From Sphingomonas_Q fennica_A (GTDB taxonomy: Bacteria > Pseudomonadota > Alphaproteobacteria > Sphingomonadales > Sphingomonadaceae), in NCBI GenBank assembly GCA_036946415.1, contig JAQIJD010000005.1:62001-126000 (forward strand): a stretch of 64,000 nt of DNA. The letters run 5' to 3'. Below the pieces are notes generated by a model. It had not been told where the DNA came from, searched no databases, and worked only from the letters and a program-made list of their open reading frames with translations. Within the stretch, counting starts at the first letter, position 1. The number at the start of each line of letters is the position of its first letter. Positions 30,760 to 38,094 of this stretch are shown in pieces. A program made the position numbers and the translations under genes.

Positions 30760-33474
30760 ATGCGTGATCCCAACCGTCTGGACCCTGTGGGCGCCGGGCT
30801 TGATACCCGCATCGCGCGTCAGCCGGTGCCAGCGGCGGCGGCGGTGCAGCTTCCCTCGTTCGCCTCGCGCCCGGTCATCTCCGGGTCGCTGACGGACGGC
30901 GCCACGCTGTCCGTCTCCACGGGCAACCCCTCCGGCTCTCCGACGCTCGCCTACGAATGGCGCGCCGGCGGGCGGCTGGTCGGCACCGCCAGCACCTACG
31001 CCCTTGCCGCCGCCGATCTGGCGCGGACGATCGACGCGCGCGTGATTGCGACGAACGAGGCTGGCACGGTCAGTTCGTCCGCTTATCCGCTCCGGCCCGC
31101 CGCCGGTGTCACCCCGACGCCCACCCCGACGCCCACGCCCACCCCCACCCTCGGCCTGCTGACGCTGAGCGGCGCGCTCGTGCCCGGCACGCCCTCGACC
31201 GGCTCGATCATCGGCGCGACGGACGGGTCCGAAATTGCGTCCTCGGCCCCCGGTCTCACCGTGACCAGCGCAGCGCGCACCTATTCCTACGATGGCAGCG
31301 GGTCCGCGGGCACCACGGCCACCGGCCTGACCGAGACGCACCCCACCGCCACCAACTCGGGCCGCACCAGCCCGGTCACGCGCGTGGCCGTCGCCTTCGC
31401 CGCGTTTCAGACGCCTGTCGAGGACTGGCGCAAGGTTTGCACCCGCGTCACCGTCGATGGCGTCGAGAATGCCGCGCTGCTCGCGCAGCAGGCATCCGTC
31501 GCGTCGAAGGGGCGATCGGCCTCGATCAGCGTCGGCACCACGCCGGTGGTGGTGGAGTTCGAGCATGCCGCCGGACGCGAAGTCTGGCCGACGTGGGCCG
31601 GCCTGGGTGCGAACGCCCTCCAGACGATTGTCGAATACTGGGACGGCACGCAGTATGTGAACCAGAATGCGATCCCGATCGCGCCGTCCACCGCGGTTAC
31701 GAACCGCCGGCAAATCTGGTGGGCGCCTGGCGCCGGAACCAAGACCCGCCTGACGTTCCAGTCGAGCAGCAGCACCTACACCGTCTATCCGATGCTGATG
31801 GAGGTGCCGGCCTCGGGCCTGCCTCCCATCCTGACGGAGGTCGATAACTCGCAGGCACAGACGGTCCGGACCTCGCGCGAGATGGAGAATGCCATCATCG
31901 CGCTGCTGCCGAGCAAAGACCCGCTGATCCTCGGCTACGGTCAGGTTAGCGCCTCCGCCGAGACGATCCGCGACAGCCTGCCGGGCATGATCTCCAAGCT
32001 GGGCCGCTTCCTGAAATACAGCCACATCGGGCAGGGCGTGGCCGGCGCGAACACGTCCGGCTCGACCGAGCGGCCGTTCCCGTCCAGCCTCTATCCCGAC
32101 ATCGCCACGATGCACTCGCGGCTGGACCCGGTGATTGACAGCGCCTTCTCGACGCTGGCCGCCAGCGGGGTCATCCCGCTGCTCTCGCCCGGCACCTATC
32201 GCAGCTACACGGGTGAGACGGTCAATGCCCTCCCCGGCATCGGATCGGCCGATCAGCAGGACAAGGGCATGCTGCCCTTCAATGCCGAGGTCATCAATTC
32301 CAAGATCGCCGCCGCCGCCCCCGCGCAGTTCAACTCGACCTACAACCGGCCCGAGTTCGACAGCGAGATGGCCTACATGCGCCGGCGAACCGCGATCAAC
32401 GATGGCGTGCATCCGACCAACACCGATCCGGCCGGCGGCACGAAGTTCACCGCTACCGACATTCTCGCGTGGTGGGCGGGGAGCCTCTATCGCTACTGGC
32501 TGACCGGCCTGAAGCCGACGCCCGAGATCGAACAGCGGATCGCCACCGCCGAACAGTCGCTGACGACCGCCGATTACAACGAGGTCGTCTATGCGCTGCG
32601 CATCCTGACCAGCACCTCGGCGAAGACGGCGATCCAGACCCGCCTCAACGCGCTCCCGCCGCTGATGGCGCTCAAGAGCGCGAATGCGGCCTACACCGCC
32701 GCGAACACCTCCAAGACGCAGGAGGACAAGGATGCCGCCTATGCGGCGCGCACCACGGCCATCAACGCGGGCGCATCCGCGGCCAACGTCAGCGGCCCCT
32801 ACGGATCGCTCGACGGCACCGACGCGCTCCTGACGAAGATCAACGCGATCGTCGTGGGCGGCGGCCTGACGACGTTCAGCGATCCCATGGACGGGAGTTA
32901 TGGGGCTGCGGGCGGTTACGACGTTCCGGCGACGAACAGCAGCTGGTCGGCATCAAGCGATTATGTCGCCGGGTCGATCACCTACAACGGCTCCAGCACG
33001 ACTTTCAGCGGCGTGCGCACCACCACGGGCACGGGCCATATTCTCGCGCCCCAGGTTGGTAGCACCGTCCTCCAGCGCATCCGCTTCACGATCAACCTGA
33101 CGCTGAACGGCGGCGTGGTCGGGCTGCTGGTGAAGGGCACCAACTCGTGGCTGGGGATCAATAGCATCACCAGCACGACGGTGACGGTAACGGCATTCAA
33201 CAATGCCAGCCTGCAATCGATGACCTTCACCAAAACCGACAACACCGCCGGGCAGGTCTACGACTTCCAGATCAAGAACATTGGCGGCGTCTACACTGTC
33301 GAGGTCTATCAGAATGGCGTCAAGCTGGCGCTCGCAAGTGGGTCCGCCGATGTCACCGCCCTCGTCACGGGGTCCGGCTTCTTCGCCGACGCCCGGCGCT
33401 CCGGCATCCTGACCCGGAACCAAGGCAACGTGAACATCGCGAAAGCCTGGACCAACACCACCACCCTCGTCTGA
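30760..33474 (+). CDS. Large modular virion protein: Ig-like, Thr-Pro linker, putative SGNH-like hydrolase, lectin-like C-terminus
   Basis: 904 residues. About 36-115 is an Ig-like beta domain (SGSLTDGATLSVSTGNPSGS). About 117-130 is a (Thr-Pro)n linker, then a beta-rich domain. About 380-560 may be a hydrolase: NDGVHPTN (about 547) matches the Asp/His block V of SGNH/GDSL enzymes, but the GDS block is not clear. A helical stretch follows, and from about 700 a laminin-G/concanavalin-like beta sandwich (VGLLVKGTNSWLGINSITS). Such modules bind or trim surface glycans. The gene sits among the head genes, so it could be a decoration protein or a misplaced spike. Confidence 0.6.
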   Translation: MRDPNRLDPVGAGLDTRIARQPVPAAAAVQLPSFASRPVISGSLTDGATLSVSTGNPSGSPTLAYEWRAGGRLVGTASTYALAAADLARTIDARVIATNEAGTVSSSAYPLRPAAGVTPTPTPTPTPTPTLGLLTLSGALVPGTPSTGSIIGATDGSEIASSAPGLTVTSAARTYSYDGSGSAGTTATGLTETHPTATNSGRTSPVTRVAVAFAAFQTPVEDWRKVCTRVTVDGVENAALLAQQASVASKGRSASISVGTTPVVVEFEHAAGREVWPTWAGLGANALQTIVEYWDGTQYVNQNAIPIAPSTAVTNRRQIWWAPGAGTKTRLTFQSSSSTYTVYPMLMEVPASGLPPILTEVDNSQAQTVRTSREMENAIIALLPSKDPLILGYGQVSASAETIRDSLPGMISKLGRFLKYSHIGQGVAGANTSGSTERPFPSSLYPDIATMHSRLDPVIDSAFSTLAASGVIPLLSPGTYRSYTGETVNALPGIGSADQQDKGMLPFNAEVINSKIAAAAPAQFNSTYNRPEFDSEMAYMRRRTAINDGVHPTNTDPAGGTKFTATDILAWWAGSLYRYWLTGLKPTPEIEQRIATAEQSLTTADYNEVVYALRILTSTSAKTAIQTRLNALPPLMALKSANAAYTAANTSKTQEDKDAAYAARTTAINAGASAANVSGPYGSLDGTDALLTKINAIVVGGGLTTFSDPMDGSYGAAGGYDVPATNSSWSASSDYVAGSITYNGSSTTFSGVRTTTGTGHILAPQVGSTVLQRIRFTINLTLNGGVVGLLVKGTNSWLGINSITSTTVTVTAFNNASLQSMTFTKTDNTAGQVYDFQIKNIGGVYTVEVYQNGVKLALASGSADVTALVTGSGFFADARRSGILTRNQGNVNIAKAWTNTTTLV

Positions 33475-33485
33475 GGAGCCTCCAC

Positions 33486-34613
33486 ATGATCCGTCGCTTC
33501 TGCGCGCTCGTCGCGCTGTGCCTCGCCGCGCCCATCGCGGCGGCGGTTCAGGTCCATACGTCGCCGGTCGAACTGATCGACGCCTCGCCCGAGACGCCCG
33601 GCATCATCATCCAGCGGGCCGTGCTGGCGCCCCCGGTGGCGCGGGGGGTGGCGGTGAAGTCCTGCGGGAAGGCCGGGGCGTTGTGGACCTACGTCCGTCT
33701 CGCCGATGCCTGTCCGGCCACCGCATCGGCGCTGGCGGCCCCGCGCCTCGCAGCGCCCGAAATGACGATCGCCAGCACGAAGATGATGCGATCGGGCTAC
33801 GCGATCCGCAACGCGCGGGCATCGCTCGGCACCGTGGGCCGGATCGACGGCAAGGCGGCCGGGATCGTCATCACCGACGTGGAGACGCGCGGCGCGACTT
33901 ACCTCCTGCGGTCCTATCGCTTCACCGATCAGGCGCCATCGCTGACGGTGGCGCGGGTGCGGATGCTGGATAACGGCCCCGGCGGCATCCTCGTTCGCGG
34001 CGCGTCGTCCGGCACGATCGAGGACGTGCTGATCGAGGCGACCCGGCCCGAGACGGATTGCAGCAAGGTGCCCGAGGGCGTGGCGCTGGCGGGCAAGGCG
34101 GGCGGCGACACCGGCGGGCCGTGGACCATCGCGCGCGTCCGCGTGACCGGCATCCGCTCGGTCGGCTGCAAGTTCGCGAACGGCGACGGCTTCTCGATCG
34201 AGCGGGGCTGGCAGAATATCAGCCTGATCGACAGCTACGCGGCGGACAATTCGGACGCTGGCTTCGACATCAAGTCGCCCACCGCGCGGCTGGACCGCAC
34301 GATCGCCGAGCGCAACCGCCGCAGCTACAAGCTGTGGGCGGACCAGCGCCACGGCCACCTGACCAGCATCGACCCCGGTCAGCCAGGCAGCGGGGCGGCG
34401 GCGCATCTTCAGGTCCACGGGTCGCGGACGATCCGCATCGAGCATCTTGAAGCGCGCAGCAGCACCACGGCGCCGATCGTGCAGGTGGAGGGCGCCAGCA
34501 AGGCGGCGCCGGCGCGCGTTTCGATTGGATCGTGCAGCCTGAAGGTGCCCGCGGGGACCAAGATGGCGGTCGGACCGGTTGTCCTCGATCTCGGGCCGGG
34601 CTGCGCCCTCTAA
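33486..34613 (+). CDS. Secreted right-handed beta-helix protein
   Basis: 375 residues. A Sec signal peptide (MIRRFCALVALCLAAPIAAA, cleavage near 20) precedes a parallel beta-helix: repeated short strands such as GIVITDVETRGATYLLRSYR, GTIEDVLIEATRP, GFDIKSPTARLDRTIAERNR. Beta-helix proteins of phages are usually glycan-binding or -degrading spikes, but those lack signal peptides. Export suggests a periplasmic or surface protein made by the infected cell or lysogen. It follows the 904-residue protein by 11 bases and overlaps the next gene by one base (TAATG). Confidence 0.75.
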   Translation: MIRRFCALVALCLAAPIAAAVQVHTSPVELIDASPETPGIIIQRAVLAPPVARGVAVKSCGKAGALWTYVRLADACPATASALAAPRLAAPEMTIASTKMMRSGYAIRNARASLGTVGRIDGKAAGIVITDVETRGATYLLRSYRFTDQAPSLTVARVRMLDNGPGGILVRGASSGTIEDVLIEATRPETDCSKVPEGVALAGKAGGDTGGPWTIARVRVTGIRSVGCKFANGDGFSIERGWQNISLIDSYAADNSDAGFDIKSPTARLDRTIAERNRRSYKLWADQRHGHLTSIDPGQPGSGAAAHLQVHGSRTIRIEHLEARSSTTAPIVQVEGASKAAPARVSIGSCSLKVPAGTKMAVGPVVLDLGPGCAL

Positions 34614-35137
34614 TGGTCGAGCCGGTATCCATCGCGGAAGCGCGCTATCAGGCGCGGATCGGCGATGACGCCACCGACGCCACGGTAGAGGGATACATCG
34701 CCCGCGCGCGGGGGTGGGTGGAGCGCCACACCGGCCATCTGTTGGTCGAGCGGCCTATCACCGTCGCGTTCGATCGGTTCGATCGGTTGCGGCTGCGGGA
34801 ATGGCCGGTGAAGCCCGAAACGGCGGTGCTGACCTATCGCGACCGGACCGGCGCCACCGTTCCCCTGCCGGTCCGTATGGTGGCCGGCTCCCGCCCGGCT
34901 CGTATCCTGCCGACCGCCGGAGCCTATTGGCCGGCCTGCGCCACCGAGGCGGACGCGATCAGCGTCACCGTCACGGCCGGCTATGCCTCGGCGTCCGACA
35001 TCCCCGGCGATCTGGTGCAGGCAATGCTCGTGCTGATCGCCGCCTATTACGTCGATCGCGAAGGCGGCGAGGTGCTGGCGGCGTCGAAGAAATCGGCGGC
35101 GGGCTTCTGCTCCGACTATCGCCTGCGGGGGCTGTGA
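34613..35137 (+). CDS. Head-tail connector protein (gp6-like)
   Basis: 174 residues. SIAEARYQARIGDDATDATV, EGYIARARGWVERHTGHLLV and a C-terminal DIPGDLVQAMLVLIAAYYVD match the DNA-packaging/connector family (HK97 gp6-like). These proteins form a ring under the portal. One-base overlaps link it to the genes on both sides. Confidence 0.9.
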   Translation: MVEPVSIAEARYQARIGDDATDATVEGYIARARGWVERHTGHLLVERPITVAFDRFDRLRLREWPVKPETAVLTYRDRTGATVPLPVRMVAGSRPARILPTAGAYWPACATEADAISVTVTAGYASASDIPGDLVQAMLVLIAAYYVDREGGEVLAASKKSAAGFCSDYRLRGL

Positions 35138-35491
35138 TGGCGCGCCCGTTGCCGCTTACCGCCACGCGCCTGAAGCATCAGGTCCGCATCCAGACGCCCA
35201 ACCTCGTCCCGAACAACCGCGGCGGCCGGAAGGCGCCCCCCCGGCGAGGAGCCATGGCTGGACGGCGCTCTGGTCTATGCCGAGGTGATCGCGCTCCGCG
35301 GCGGCGAGGCTATGCGCCAGTCGGTCGAGCGGTCGATCCAGCTGTGGCGCGTCGAGGCCCGGCCCAACGATGCGCTGGTGACGCGGAACCGGCTGATCTG
35401 GAATGGCCTGGCGCTCGACATCAAGTCCGCCGCACCGAACGAGCTTGGCGACGGCATCGTGATGACCTGCGAGAGCGGGACCGGCCGCTGA
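35137..35491 (+). pseudogene. Phage head closure protein, frameshifted by one base
   Basis: The start reads MARPLPLTATRLKHQVRIQT in one frame. After seven C at 35236-35242 the frame must shift to read GEEPWLDGALVYAEVIALRG and on through VERSIQLWRVEARPNDALVT to GIVMTCESGTGR. Deleting one C gives a continuous 117-residue head-tail adaptor of SPP1 gp16/HK97 gp7 type, the right size and position. The interval is 3n+1 long. A sequencing error in the C-run is as likely as a true mutation; if true, tail joining would be impaired. Confidence 0.8.
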
Positions 35492-35988
35492 TGCCGTCGA
35501 AGGCCCCCACCGTTGCGCTGAAGCGCATCCGGCGCATCTTCCGCGGCCTGCCTGACACGGCCCGGAACGAGATGGTGCGGCTGCTGGACGAGGGCGGCCG
35601 GGCAATGGTCGGGGCGATCCGCGCGCGCACCCCGCGCCTGCGCGGACGCCTTCAGGCGGGCATCCGCTACCAGGTCTACCGCGCCTCGCTCCGCCTGCGC
35701 GTCGGCTTGATCGGCGTCCGGTCTAACAGTCGTCTGTTCTATGGCCGCATCCTCGACCGCGGCCGGCGCGCGCAAACCGTCACCGTCAGCCGCCGCAAGA
35801 TTGCCCGCTCCACGCTCGTGAACGGCCGCCGCGACGCGCACCGGCCCTATCAACTTCGGGTGCGCGCGCTGCCGGCGCGCCGGTTCGTTTCGGGGCGCTA
35901 TCCCGACCTGAAGGCGCGGATCGGCAACAGCCTGCGCGGATATTGGGATCGCGTGCTGCGGCAGATTTCGGGAGGCGCGAATGGGTAG
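35491..35988 (+). CDS. HK97 gp10-like tail component
   Basis: 165 residues. Helical N-terminus (RNEMVRLLDEGGRAMVGAIR), RTPRLRGRLQAGIRY, then HRPYQLRVRALPARRF, the usual layout of the HK97-gp10 neck/tail family, though richer in Arg than usual. Its ATG overlaps the head-closure stop by one base (TGATG) and its end overlaps the next gene by 8 bases. Confidence 0.8.
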   Translation: MPSKAPTVALKRIRRIFRGLPDTARNEMVRLLDEGGRAMVGAIRARTPRLRGRLQAGIRYQVYRASLRLRVGLIGVRSNSRLFYGRILDRGRRAQTVTVSRRKIARSTLVNGRRDAHRPYQLRVRALPARRFVSGRYPDLKARIGNSLRGYWDRVLRQISGGANG

Positions 35989-36367
35989 CGCGCTAACCGT
36001 CGTTGAGGCGGTGCTGTTCGAGACGCTGGAAGCGGGGATCACGGACGCGCCGGTCCTACAAGACGTGCCGGAAGATCAGCCGCTGCCGGTGGTGATCGTG
36101 GGCGATCTACTGTCCGTCCCGTTCGGCGGTAAGGACGATCCCGATCGCCGGATCACCGCCACCATCATCACCCTGTGCATGGCGGAGGAGCGGGCGCCGC
36201 TCCTTGCGCTGCAAGAGCAGATCGAGACGCTGCTGGACGAGCAGCGGTTCGAGCGGGACGGCTGGACGCTGGCGATGTCGGTAGACAGCGCCGAGGCCGT
36301 GCTGGGCGAAGACGGCATCACCTACGTCGGCACCTCGACTTTCACGATCCTCGCGCTCCGCGACTGA
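35981..36367 (+). CDS. Tail completion protein (DUF3168 family)
   Basis: 128 residues. VEAVLFETLEAGITDAPVLQ, PLPVVIVGDLL, ITATIITLCMAEERAPLLAL and a C-terminal TSTFTILALRD match DUF3168 (gp17-like) tail completion or terminator proteins. GGGAGG precedes the ATG. It is followed by an intrinsic terminator before the tail tube gene. Confidence 0.88.
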   Translation: MGSALTVVEAVLFETLEAGITDAPVLQDVPEDQPLPVVIVGDLLSVPFGGKDDPDRRITATIITLCMAEERAPLLALQEQIETLLDEQRFERDGWTLAMSVDSAEAVLGEDGITYVGTSTFTILALRD

Positions 36368-36391
36368 TCGCACCCCTTTCACCACCACCCT

Positions 36392-36417
36392 GCCGCGCCT
36401 CGCCAGCGCGGCTTTTT
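36392..36417 (+). terminator. Intrinsic terminator between connector and tail tube genes
   Basis: A 7-bp stem GCCGCGC/GCGCGGC (36392-36398, 36406-36412) with a 7-base loop is followed by TTTTT (36413-36417). Confidence 0.75.
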
Positions 36418-36434
36418 CACATGGGAGAAGCACG

Positions 36435-36866
36435 ATGGCGAAGAAGTTGGGCAACGATTATCGGCTGTGGATCGAGACGGCCACGGCGGGCACCTATGCG
36501 GAGATCAAGGGGCAGACTAGCTCCAAGATCAGCCGCCAGTCCTCCACGATCGATACCTCGACCAAGGACGACTATCCCTACGGCACGCAGGCGCCGGGGC
36601 TAAAGTCGCTGACGCTCGATGTCGAACTGTTCCCGAACCTGCCGGACGTTTCGGGCTATGGCCGGCTGGAAGCGCGCGCGCAGCTGACCGATGCGACCAA
36701 CTTTCAGATCCGCAAGGGTGGTTCGGCGGGCGGCACGGCGGACGTGGTGTTCGCGGCCTCGCTCTACATCGGCAACTTCGACAGCGATTTCGCGAAGAAC
36801 GATGTCGTGAAGTGCACCGCACAGCTGACGCTGGCGGCGCCTCCGACCGTCGACACCCTCGGCTGA
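36435..36866 (+). CDS. Major tail tube protein (TP901-1 family)
   Basis: 143 residues. NDYRLWIETATAGTYAEIKG, SRQSSTIDTSTKDDYPYGTQ and SLTLDVELFPNLPD match TP901-1/GTA-type tail tube proteins. It polymerises around the tape measure to form the siphovirus tail tube. It has its own ribosome binding site (GGGAGAAG) and follows a terminator, so a separate promoter or read-through control is likely. Confidence 0.92.
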   Translation: MAKKLGNDYRLWIETATAGTYAEIKGQTSSKISRQSSTIDTSTKDDYPYGTQAPGLKSLTLDVELFPNLPDVSGYGRLEARAQLTDATNFQIRKGGSAGGTADVVFAASLYIGNFDSDFAKNDVVKCTAQLTLAAPPTVDTLG

Positions 36867-36889
36867 TCCATCAGGAAGGAGAGATCATC

Positions 36890-37177
36890 ATGAGCAAGCT
36901 GAAGATCGGCGACACCGAGTTCGCCACCAAGGCGCCGAAGGACCGCGACGAGCGGGTGCTGGCTGCAACGGGCCATTCCGTCGAGGAACTGCGCACCGGT
37001 ATCATGGCCCGGATGCTTTCCGGCACCGTCGCGGCGGTGCTGCACATCCATCTGCCCGACGATGCCCCCTCGGTCGCCGAACTGGCGACGGCCATCGCCG
37101 CCGACCCCACCGCCGCCGCCCAGGTCGCTGCGCTGCTCGGGCCGGAACCCGCCCCCGCCACCGGCGCGGCCGCCTGA
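36890..37177 (+). CDS. Small tail-region protein (95 aa)
   Basis: KIGDTEFATKAPKDRDERVL, a helical middle (TGHSVEELRTGIMARMLSGT) and an acidic Ala/Pro-rich end. Strong AAGGAGAG ribosome binding site. Located between tail tube and tail chaperone genes; not recognised beyond that. Possibly an assembly partner. Confidence 0.65.
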   Translation: MSKLKIGDTEFATKAPKDRDERVLAATGHSVEELRTGIMARMLSGTVAAVLHIHLPDDAPSVAELATAIAADPTAAAQVAALLGPEPAPATGAAA

Positions 37178-37180
37178 TCC

Positions 37181-37606
37181 ATGGCGGCCAACCCGATCCG
37201 CGGCGAGGTCGACATCACGTTGGACGGGCAGGCATTCGTGCTGCGCCCGTCCTTCGAAGCCTGCGTCGCGATGGAGCAGCAGACCGGCCGCTCGCTGCTG
37301 GAACTGGCGATGGCCGCTGACGGCAGCGCGCTATCGCTCGACCATCAGGCGATCATCGTCACCGAGTGCGTGAAGGCGTGGGGCAAGGCGACCGAGAACA
37401 CCGCGGCGCGCGGCGTCAGCAAGGCCCGGATCGGCGAACTGATCCACGGCGTGGGCGTGATCGCGGTCCTGCCGCGGATCGCGCTCGTCCTTTCGGCCGC
37501 CGTTACGGGTGGCGTTCACCTCGACGGCAGCCCGAAGGATGACGACGAGGGGGAAGCGATGACGACGGGGATGGAGCCGCCCCCCGCCGTCGAACCGCAG
37601 GCATAG
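37181..37606 (+). CDS. Tail assembly chaperone, GTA gp10/TAC-like
   Basis: 141 residues. NPIRGEVDITLDGQAFVLRP, SFEACVAMEQQTGRSLLELA and IVTECVKAWGKA match the GTA-gp10/TAC_11 family of tail tube/chaperone proteins. A frame in the -1 register after the C6 run at 37580-37585 encodes a second chaperone-like segment with no start codon, so this gene may make a longer frameshifted product, as lambda G/GT does. Confidence 0.85.
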   Translation: MAANPIRGEVDITLDGQAFVLRPSFEACVAMEQQTGRSLLELAMAADGSALSLDHQAIIVTECVKAWGKATENTAARGVSKARIGELIHGVGVIAVLPRIALVLSAAVTGGVHLDGSPKDDDEGEAMTTGMEPPPAVEPQA

Positions 37607-37716
37607 CGGCATCCGCCCTCGGCTGGACGGCGGAGCAGTTCTGGCAAAGCACGCCGCACGAATTCTGGGCGGCGTGGGCATCGTGGAAGCAGATGAACTG
37701 TGCCGAGGACGACTAG
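37543..37716 (+). CDS. Second tail-chaperone segment, probably reached by -1 frameshift
   Basis: In the -1 frame relative to the preceding gene, GIAASALGWTAEQFWQSTPH then EFWAAWASWKQMNC matches the short TAC_6 (GTA gp10.1-like) chaperone with its W-x-P/A-EFW pattern. The frame is open from 37543, just after a TGA, and contains no ATG, GTG or TTG before the conserved part. C6 at 37580-37585 is a possible slippery site. The stop TAG at 37714 lies in a CTAG shared with the opposing gene. Alternatives: an indel error in the C-run, or an unusual start codon. Confidence 0.6.
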   Translation, partial: RRGGSDDDGDGAAPRRRTAGIAASALGWTAEQFWQSTPHEFWAAWASWKQMNCAEDD

Positions 37717-38063
37717 AAAGAGGCGGCCAGCAGAGTTCGATAGGTAGCGGCGTCCGTCGTCGCCAATATCTTCCGGCCGCTTTTAAATCTTGCGACGAAT
37801 GTGATCCGCTTACCCCTCCCGCCTGCCAATAGGCCAGCCAGCAGGCCCGCGGGACCAAGCAACGCGCCGCCAACTAGGCCCCAACCCAACGTTCCTCCGA
37901 TCCGTTTTACCGCCTCTTCGGAGGCGGCTGAAACCTCTGCGAGATCGCCGAGGCTGAAGCTTACGACACCGGATTGCGCTGTGGGTCGCAGGTATATTTG
38001 CCCATTCCGGACATCGGCACTGCCGGCCTGAAAGTCGCCCGCATGGACGGTCACGTTGCCCAT
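37713..38063 (-). CDS. Moron-like gene within the tail operon: small glycine-zipper membrane protein
   Basis: 116 residues, opposite to all neighbours. An N-terminal beta-rich part (VTVHAGDFQAGSADVRNGQI), then a Gly-rich hydrophobic segment (GWGLVGGALLGPAGLLAGLL), then KRITFVARFKSGRKILATTD. An excellent AAGGAGG ribosome binding site precedes the ATG. GC content is lower than in the flanking tail genes. An inserted, oppositely oriented gene of foreign composition in a tail operon is the mark of a phage moron, often expressed in the lysogen. Possible roles are superinfection exclusion or host fitness; none is shown. Confidence 0.72.
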   Translation of the reverse strand: MGNVTVHAGDFQAGSADVRNGQIYLRPTAQSGVVSFSLGDLAEVSAASEEAVKRIGGTLGWGLVGGALLGPAGLLAGLLAGGRGKRITFVARFKSGRKILATTDAATYRTLLAASF

Positions 38064-38094
38064 ATCGCCTCCTTGATCTTCGGAGACCCCTGAC

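Noticed and set aside
31110..31152. Short tandem repeat of ccgacgccca-type units, considered as a CRISPR-like or regulatory repeat
   Set aside because: It encodes the Thr-Pro linker of the 904-residue protein in frame; units are only 6-12 bases without spacers. No CRISPR array or cas gene is present in the window.
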